A DNA stretch of 29,587 nt, taken from Desulfobacca acetoxidans. GTDB taxonomy: Bacteria; Desulfobacterota; Desulfobaccia; Desulfobaccales; 0-14-0-80-60-11. The notes under the pieces were generated by a model. It was not told the DNA's origin. It worked only from the letters and a program-made list of their open reading frames with translations, and searched no databases. The stretch is from NCBI GenBank assembly GCA_022736495.1, contig DZCR01000020.1, forward strand, positions 1 to 29,587. Direction: 5' to 3'. Below are positions 24,433 to 29,587 of this stretch, piece after piece. Numbering within the stretch: the first letter of the stretch is position 1; each line of letters opens with the position of its first letter. A program made the position numbers and the translations under genes.

Positions 24433-27258
24433 TTATTGCTTCACACCCGCAATTTTATCCGCGTACTTTCCACTTATCTTATTCGGGATCACCCCGCCGA
24501 CTAAGCTTCGGCCCACCTGCAAGCCCTTTAAAGTCAGAATCTCTTGGATAATCGCCTCCCGGTCGGCGGCGTATTGACTCATGGGCTGCTTTAGCCCCGC
24601 GCCAATAATGTAAGGATATTCATCATAATAATGGACCAAAATCGCATCTTTCACCGCCAGAGAAGCCGCGGCCTCTGCCGGGCGGGCAGTAACTATCCGG
24701 TCATAGTAATATTGCCAGGTCGCCAAGTATTTATCATCCTTGAACCCCTCCCGCATGGAACAGCCGTGCAGGGTGGGAATAATCTGAAACTCACCAGTCT
24801 TGTCAAGGCCCAAATAAACAACGCCGTAGGCCGTATAGACCCGATTAAAGTCGGTGTAATCATTTGGATTAGCCGTAAACCAAGACGGCATTGGACCATT
24901 ACAACCGGTTAGATGACGGAAATACCCTGAATAATAGCGCTCATATTGAGGATAAAGCGTCCTGGTTTGAAAATAATATGTTTCAAACACACTGGGTTTT
25001 TTTTCTACTCTCCCTGCCATTAAATCATAGGGGTGGTTATCGCCCATGCTTAAAGACCAATAAGCTAATGGAACACTATCGTTAATAATCATGGCATACT
25101 CATACGTGCCAGTGTGGATTGGTAAGCCATTAACTGATCTGATATATTGTGCTTTGGTAATGGCCCAAGCCACATTTGATGTCCCTGGTTCATCTTGACC
25201 CTTCAAATAAGGATCAAAGCCCTTGGCTTGCATCATGTCGGTTATGGCTACGGTGTAATCGCCGGCATCGAGATCGGCTTGGGTATTTCCTGCATAAATT
25301 GCACAGAATTTCATGCCAACGGTTTTCGCTATTTCTACTTTCGTGCTGACATAATCGAAGTATGTCGTATCGCCATATCTGCTGGCGTATCCGCCACGGT
25401 TGTCAGAATTGCAACAAATTTGAACTCCGGTAATCCCGTACTTAATCATCTCCGCAAAGATTTGTTGATATACGTCCCAGCGTTTTGCAACGGACCAATT
25501 AAGGCCCAGAGCAGCCCAATAATCAACATCGCTTTCCTTTGCACTCCAAGGGGTAGCTATGTTTTCAGGATTATTGGCCTCCCGGAGAGCAAACGGTAAA
25601 ACCGTAAAATTTAAAGTTAAAACAATGGGAGTAACAATCTCAGTGGCGGTAATGGTTACGGTGCCGGTATAGTTGCCAGGCGGGGTATCGGCGGGGACAT
25701 ACAAGGTAAGCCCGAACTGTTTGGCCGTGTAAGCCGCCATGCTGGTATCCACATGGTCTTGTTTAATAAAGGTCGGAATCTTGAATTGGCCGATGGTGGG
25801 GTCCAGTTGCGGGTTAATCTGAGTAACCCCGTCAAAGATATCGCAATGCAGCATCAACTCCGGGCCATAAACCGGGAGCGGGTCTTTGACGGTGCTGTCG
25901 CTGGGAGTGCCCTGCCACCAGTTCCAAACTACCCGAAGGTCCAGGTTGGTCTTGAGGATGGTGCCGGGACCGGTAAGGGCGGTGTAGTTTAGGGCCATGT
26001 TGTTAAGGGCGATGCGAGGATAGAGATTGAAAAACACCGTCTCATACTCGCCCAAGGGTACCTTGTAAGCAAAGGTGGTCTTGATATCCCCTGTCGCCGG
26101 TACATAACTGGGCATTACCCAATCAAAGGCCGGGACCTCAAAGGCCAGGACATCTTCGCCGGGGTGAATCGCCGGGTCCAGAACCGGGCAATCCGCCGGA
26201 CAAGTGGCGCTGGTCTCATGGTTGCCAGCGAACCCGTCATTAGCAAAGAGAGAATCATAGAGGGTAATGTCTGCCGGTCTATTCGGATTAAAGAAATATT
26301 GCGGGAACGGTGTCACCGGCAACTCTACGGTGTCGTAAATCCGCAGTTTAGCAAACTTGGCCCTTAGTCCTTGGTCTTTATAATTACGGTTGCCCAAATA
26401 GAAGAGGTTGCCAGGAACAAAACTATCCGGGGTGAAAGCTTTAAACCAAGTAACCGGACTAAACTGCTGGCCCATTTGGAGGATGACATAGCTGTTTTTC
26501 TGGACCACAGTTACAGCGTTCAGACTCCCTTTACAGCTTACCGAGGCAAATTCCACAAACCAGCCCTGGGCGGCTGGGTTGCCGATTAACGTGGCGTGCC
26601 ATCCGGTCATGGCATTGATGGCATCAACAATTTCACCCAGATTGGCTTGGCCCCACGGAGACCCAAAGCTATGTTCAGCGTTGTCAATGAGGCGCAAGCG
26701 GCCAATTCCAGAATACATATCACAAACTGCCGTAGCTGTTGGATTAGTCCCATCGTAGTAAACCGAAAGGGCGTTGGTATCCGCCTGGGAAAAATCCCAA
26801 CATAGTTTGAACCTGTTCCATTGATTACGGCCAAACTCCTTGGGAAAACTATAATTACCATAAGCGCTAAAATACCGGTAGTCCGGCTTACCTTCATTTA
26901 TATAATGGCCAAAAAGGATTTGCCCCTTTTGCGTAGCTGACTTAAAAACCGACCCTATGCGGCTATTTACGTTGTAATTAGCGCTCCATTGTGACTGATA
27001 AACTATCCGAGCAATGCTCGTGCCAATGTCGCCAACAGTAGTATCCCATCCCACCGTGGCCAGCCAAAATTCTATAGTCCCTTTCTGCTGGTTAACTAAA
27101 TCCCCTGGATAGGCAATCCAGGAGTTTGCGTCCGGCGCATTGACTGCATCTACTCCACCGGGCCCGCCTCCGGTCAATATTGAGATATTGCCATAAGTGC
27201 CGCCTGCCGCGGTAATATCAGCTAAAGACGGGAAGTCTTGCGAAAGGACTAATGCCAT
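24433..27258 (-). CDS. LamG-GH123/DUF4091-like glycosidase, probable tailspike enzyme
   Basis: The 941-residue product has an N-terminal LamG-like lectin domain (about 55-315; GTIEFWLATVGWD ... FAKLRIYDTVE) with an inserted segment, a beta-sandwich (about 370-565; LTLYVPADTPPGNYTGTVTI), and a barrel (about 565-900). The barrel carries KGQDEPG (Asp689-Glu690, the position of the acidic pair used by GH123 enzymes for N-acetyl-assisted catalysis) and HGCSMREGFKDDKYL, which matches the DUF4091 C-terminal RxGxxDxxYL pattern. GH123 members cut beta-N-acetylgalactosaminides; the substrate here is inferred. The start is ATG 27258, overlapping the stop of the upstream gene as TAATG. No signal peptide is seen, which suits a virion protein. 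Confidence 0.75.
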   Translation of the reverse strand: MALVLSQDFPSLADITAAGGTYGNISILTGGGPGGVDAVNAPDANSWIAYPGDLVNQQKGTIEFWLATVGWDTTVGDIGTSIARIVYQSQWSANYNVNSRIGSVFKSATQKGQILFGHYINEGKPDYRYFSAYGNYSFPKEFGRNQWNRFKLCWDFSQADTNALSVYYDGTNPTATAVCDMYSGIGRLRLIDNAEHSFGSPWGQANLGEIVDAINAMTGWHATLIGNPAAQGWFVEFASVSCKGSLNAVTVVQKNSYVILQMGQQFSPVTWFKAFTPDSFVPGNLFYLGNRNYKDQGLRAKFAKLRIYDTVELPVTPFPQYFFNPNRPADITLYDSLFANDGFAGNHETSATCPADCPVLDPAIHPGEDVLAFEVPAFDWVMPSYVPATGDIKTTFAYKVPLGEYETVFFNLYPRIALNNMALNYTALTGPGTILKTNLDLRVVWNWWQGTPSDSTVKDPLPVYGPELMLHCDIFDGVTQINPQLDPTIGQFKIPTFIKQDHVDTSMAAYTAKQFGLTLYVPADTPPGNYTGTVTITATEIVTPIVLTLNFTVLPFALREANNPENIATPWSAKESDVDYWAALGLNWSVAKRWDVYQQIFAEMIKYGITGVQICCNSDNRGGYASRYGDTTYFDYVSTKVEIAKTVGMKFCAIYAGNTQADLDAGDYTVAITDMMQAKGFDPYLKGQDEPGTSNVAWAITKAQYIRSVNGLPIHTGTYEYAMIINDSVPLAYWSLSMGDNHPYDLMAGRVEKKPSVFETYYFQTRTLYPQYERYYSGYFRHLTGCNGPMPSWFTANPNDYTDFNRVYTAYGVVYLGLDKTGEFQIIPTLHGCSMREGFKDDKYLATWQYYYDRIVTARPAEAAASLAVKDAILVHYYDEYPYIIGAGLKQPMSQYAADREAIIQEILTLKGLQVGRSLVGGVIPNKISGKYADKIAGVKQ

Positions 27259-28466
27259 TACAGCATCCCCCCCATTTGTTTCAATCCACTTGCAGTAATC
27301 ATGGTCCCGCAAACCGACATGGCCACACCCCTCCCTGACGGGGTGTCGTAGGGAACTGCTGTATAGTTCAAAAGGTCGCCAGCGGCTATCGCAACATTTT
27401 CAGCGTAGTTGCCAGTTGTAGCTGGGTCGGCAATATTGACCTTGAGGTTGGTGGGTAACCCGTTTTTATATAGGATGAGGTCATAATTGCCATTTGGAAC
27501 ACCAGACAATATGGCATACATTGCTTTGGCAGTGAAGGCTTGGGCCGCTACCTGTTGCGCCGGGACAAATGAAGTAGTATCCCAAGTAACGACGGAAGCA
27601 TAAACTGGCGCATAGGAAGTAACAGTGGGGCTTGGTGCTGTATACACGCCCCCAAGAGGCAGAATAAAGTCCCCATCCGTATCCGCTTCAAAGGTTATCC
27701 CGCCCCAAAAACTCCCGGCAACTGGAGCCGGGGAAACGCTCATGGTGGACTGGATACTGATCAAATCGCCCGCACTTACGGCTACTGAGGTCGCACCGGA
27801 AGTTTTATAAACTTCAGTGTCTGAGAAGGTCATGGTTACTGCGGTATCAACCCCGTTCTTCCGAACAGTTAAGGTTCGGGTAGCTCCGGTCCCTGGAGCC
27901 ACAGATAACTTGCCACAGAGGTTTTTAAACGTCCCAGCGCAGGGCATGATTAACTGCGTATTAATTTCGTAAGCAGAATCGTACAAAGCATTGTTATTAA
28001 GGTCGAGATACTGCGTCAAGGTGGTGGACAGGGTGGCCCCACCTCTACCCATAATCGACTGTTTGGCACTGGTCCCCTCGAACTGGAGACCCCAGGCGGC
28101 GGTGGCAGTGGTAACGGGGACCCCGGCAACATCTATCCTCAAGCCAATGGCATTATTACCCGCATCAATATCAGCCTGGGTGATGGTAACTGAGTTGACC
28201 GCATCCTGAGCGCTCTGCTGGGTATCGCCGCTGATGGCGCAAGCCAACGAGGTGTTGACCAAATTTTTCCGTATGGTGAAGGTCCATCCGGCTCCTACCC
28301 CGGCCGGTAAGGAAGTCTTGAACCAAAGATTGCTGAAGGTTCCGGGAGCTGATACCAAAAAAGTAGCATCTCCACTGTAGCTCACCAGCGTCCGAGTCCA
28401 GGCCCAGGCATGCCTGGCAATCGTAGGGAGATTGTCCCTTGAATTGCCAAAGAGTAACGATTTCAT
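27258..28466 (-). CDS. Phage-tail-associated protein with three repeated beta domains
   Basis: The 402-residue product is Thr/Ser/Gly/Val-rich with little charge, as in virion fibres. Three related units lie at about 35-131, 170-262 and 308-388. Shared marks are a GTF(S/K)NL-type strand, then FTIRKNLVNT (64-72), LTVRKNGVDT (199-208) and LILYKNGLPTN (330-340), each followed by a GD(L/A)-type strand near the end. I know no name for this domain. ATG 28466 has GGGAGA upstream, 9 bp after the tail-fibre stop. It may join the fibre to the downstream enzyme or form the fibre shaft. Confidence 0.65.
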   Translation of the reverse strand: MKSLLFGNSRDNLPTIARHAWAWTRTLVSYSGDATFLVSAPGTFSNLWFKTSLPAGVGAGWTFTIRKNLVNTSLACAISGDTQQSAQDAVNSVTITQADIDAGNNAIGLRIDVAGVPVTTATAAWGLQFEGTSAKQSIMGRGGATLSTTLTQYLDLNNNALYDSAYEINTQLIMPCAGTFKNLCGKLSVAPGTGATRTLTVRKNGVDTAVTMTFSDTEVYKTSGATSVAVSAGDLISIQSTMSVSPAPVAGSFWGGITFEADTDGDFILPLGGVYTAPSPTVTSYAPVYASVVTWDTTSFVPAQQVAAQAFTAKAMYAILSGVPNGNYDLILYKNGLPTNLKVNIADPATTGNYAENVAIAAGDLLNYTAVPYDTPSGRGVAMSVCGTMITASGLKQMGGML

Positions 28467-28475
28467 ATATTCTCC

Positions 28476-29587
28476 CTATTTCGTGTACTCGATGAAGACC
28501 GTGAAGCTCAGGTTCAGGGGAGTGCCGGTCGGACTGGAAGTGACCAGTTCTATCAAGTCATCATCAGCGAGGGTTACATCCGCAGGATCAGTAGTGCCCG
28601 GCGTGGTTGTAACACTGATGCCGGTGAATCCAGTGGCCGCTGAACCATTGACGTTGATTTGCGCCGCCACCGAAGTCCCACTGCTGATCTGATATTTACA
28701 GGCCACCAGTTTGGCGCTCTGGCCGCTTGGCAAGGAGACCCTGAATCCCGGAAAAGTCCTGGCATCTACACCATCCAGCATCGTCCAGGCGTGGGGTAGC
28801 CTTATGGTGGTCCCACCTGGAGCAACGTAATCAGTCCCCGCAACAGCAGCCGACACCGTGCCGGAACCGTTGGCCTTCATCAGGCCAGAAACCATACCTG
28901 CACCGCCATTGACGGCCGAAAGCACCCCCATAACCTCAGAGGCCAAATCCGTTAATCCGCTACCAATTTCCACCAGCAAGCCGTTGACGAAGATTCGCAG
29001 GATATTGACGTCTTCGGCATAGCCAAGCTCTTGTAACTGCTGTCCAACAGTATTCGGGGCGGTCTGAGTTACGGTCCCCGCAGAGGTAGGGGAAACGTAA
29101 ACCTTCCCGCCCTGAGAGGACCCCACGGTCCAGGCCCAGGAATCGTTGCGGATATAGCCGTTATCAATATAGGTGACGGTGTCGAGAGCATTGCCCCCCA
29201 CCACCACAACTCCTACCGCAGCCATAGTTCCGACGGCATCCGCTTTAGCTGGATATAGCCGTTTATCTGCACTACCTTGATAAACTGCCTGCCCGAATGA
29301 TAGGGTGGCACCTGCTATTCCTGTTAAGGGTATCCCAGAATAGGATAAGTTAGCAGTAGGAATGCCCCAAGTGCCGCCGCTGGCAGCCGGCGCCCATTTG
29401 ACCCCGGCGGCCTGCGCAGCGTCGGCAGTAAGGACATAGGTATCCATCCCCACAGGAAGTCTTGAGGGGGTTCCAGAGGCGCTGAACGTGATCAGATCGC
29501 CTTTGGCGGTGCCGACACTTTTGGGAATTTGTGCATCATTGGTGACGTTCGCCAGGCCCACTTGCGCAGGAGTCCCAATGGTGCCGG
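28476..29587 (-). CDS. Tail fibre protein, N-terminus outside the window
   Basis: The frame is open to the right edge; the GTG at 29561 is inside the sequence [20 protein letters not shown], a typical phage tail-fibre repeat unit, so the protein starts outside the window. At least 370 residues are present. Further fibre-like parts are [38 protein letters not shown], and a second copy-like stretch near [26 protein letters not shown]. The C-terminal 110 residues form a beta-rich domain ([20 protein letters not shown]). It is likely the first of three linked tail genes. Confidence 0.75.
   Translation of the reverse strand, partial: GTIGTPAQVGLANVTNDAQIPKSVGTAKGDLITFSASGTPSRLPVGMDTYVLTADAAQAAGVKWAPAASGGTWGIPTANLSYSGIPLTGIAGATLSFGQAVYQGSADKRLYPAKADAVGTMAAVGVVVVGGNALDTVTYIDNGYIRNDSWAWTVGSSQGGKVYVSPTSAGTVTQTAPNTVGQQLQELGYAEDVNILRIFVNGLLVEIGSGLTDLASEVMGVLSAVNGGAGMVSGLMKANGSGTVSAAVAGTDYVAPGGTTIRLPHAWTMLDGVDARTFPGFRVSLPSGQSAKLVACKYQISSGTSVAAQINVNGSAATGFTGISVTTTPGTTDPADVTLADDDLIELVTSSPTGTPLNLSFTVFIEYTK

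Larger units (their letters stand above)
24433..29587 (-). mobile_element. Phage-like tail-fibre module (partial prophage or tail-derived particle)
   Basis: Three minus-strand genes are packed end to end (9-bp gap, then TAATG overlap): a tail-fibre-like protein, a repeat beta-domain protein and a LamG-GH123-like enzyme. By eye the GC content is lower than in the host genes to the left, a sign of transfer. No integrase, capsid, terminase or lysis gene is in the window, so the right part lies outside it. A phage, a satellite or a contractile tail-like particle are all possible. Confidence 0.6.

Noticed and set aside
24433..27312. Earlier start of the glycosidase at 27312
   Set aside because: That would overlap the upstream gene by 54 bp with an unlikely N-terminus; the TAATG junction at 27258 is the natural start.
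1..29587. CRISPR array, tRNA or rRNA genes
   Set aside because: No regularly spaced repeats, cloverleaf-like sequence or rRNA segment was recognised when reading the gaps between genes.

Overview
The window looks like a chromosomal segment of a GC-rich Gram-negative bacterium. The YidC has the long periplasmic domain typical of Gram-negatives. The run rpmH-rnpA-yidD-yidC-jag-mnmE-rsmG is a conserved housekeeping cluster, and the presence of jag would fit Desulfobacterota (old Deltaproteobacteria). That placement is inference from gene content only; no rRNA or other marker was available.

Layout. (1) 1-92: probable end of an insertion sequence with 10-base direct repeats, cut by the window edge. 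(2) 110-5538: promoter and the + strand cluster rpmH, rnpA, yidD, yidC, jag, mnmE, rsmG (ribosome protein, tRNA processing and modification, membrane insertion, 16S rRNA methylation). (3) 5702-8367: a coupled MBOAT acyltransferase and SGNH-type protein pair, probably acylating an exported polysaccharide. (4) 8500-13638: mixed single genes: a PAS protein with a degenerate receiver (-), a PCMT with a signal-peptide-like N-terminus (+), ketopantoate reductase (-), phoU (+) and a divergent dnaA (-) that overlaps phoU tail to tail. (5) 14085-18204: a GNAT acetyltransferase, a DUF1343/NamZ-like protein, a BrnT toxin with an HTH antitoxin, and radA. (6) 18608-24143: a CCA-adding/poly(A) polymerase-type nucleotidyltransferase, an RpiR-type regulator beside a class II aldolase, a small lytic transglycosylase, and a Pro/Ala-rich exported protein closed by a strong terminator. 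(7) 24229-24401: a small non-coding element with near-perfect terminal inverted repeats and a 5-bp direct duplication. (8) 24433-29587: three tightly linked minus-strand genes of visibly lower GC that look like the distal tail-fibre module of a prophage or phage-like particle: a tail-fibre protein running off the window, a protein of three repeated beta domains, and a 941-residue LamG plus GH123/DUF4091-like glycosidase.

The most unusual content is at the right-hand end: a GH123-like hydrolase translationally coupled to tail-fibre genes, which suggests a glycan-degrading tailspike, next to a MITE-like element at the host/phage junction. Other points for a second look are the divergent DnaA, the toxin-antitoxin pairing, a hairpin masking the aldolase ribosome-binding site, and the pseudo-receiver PAS protein.
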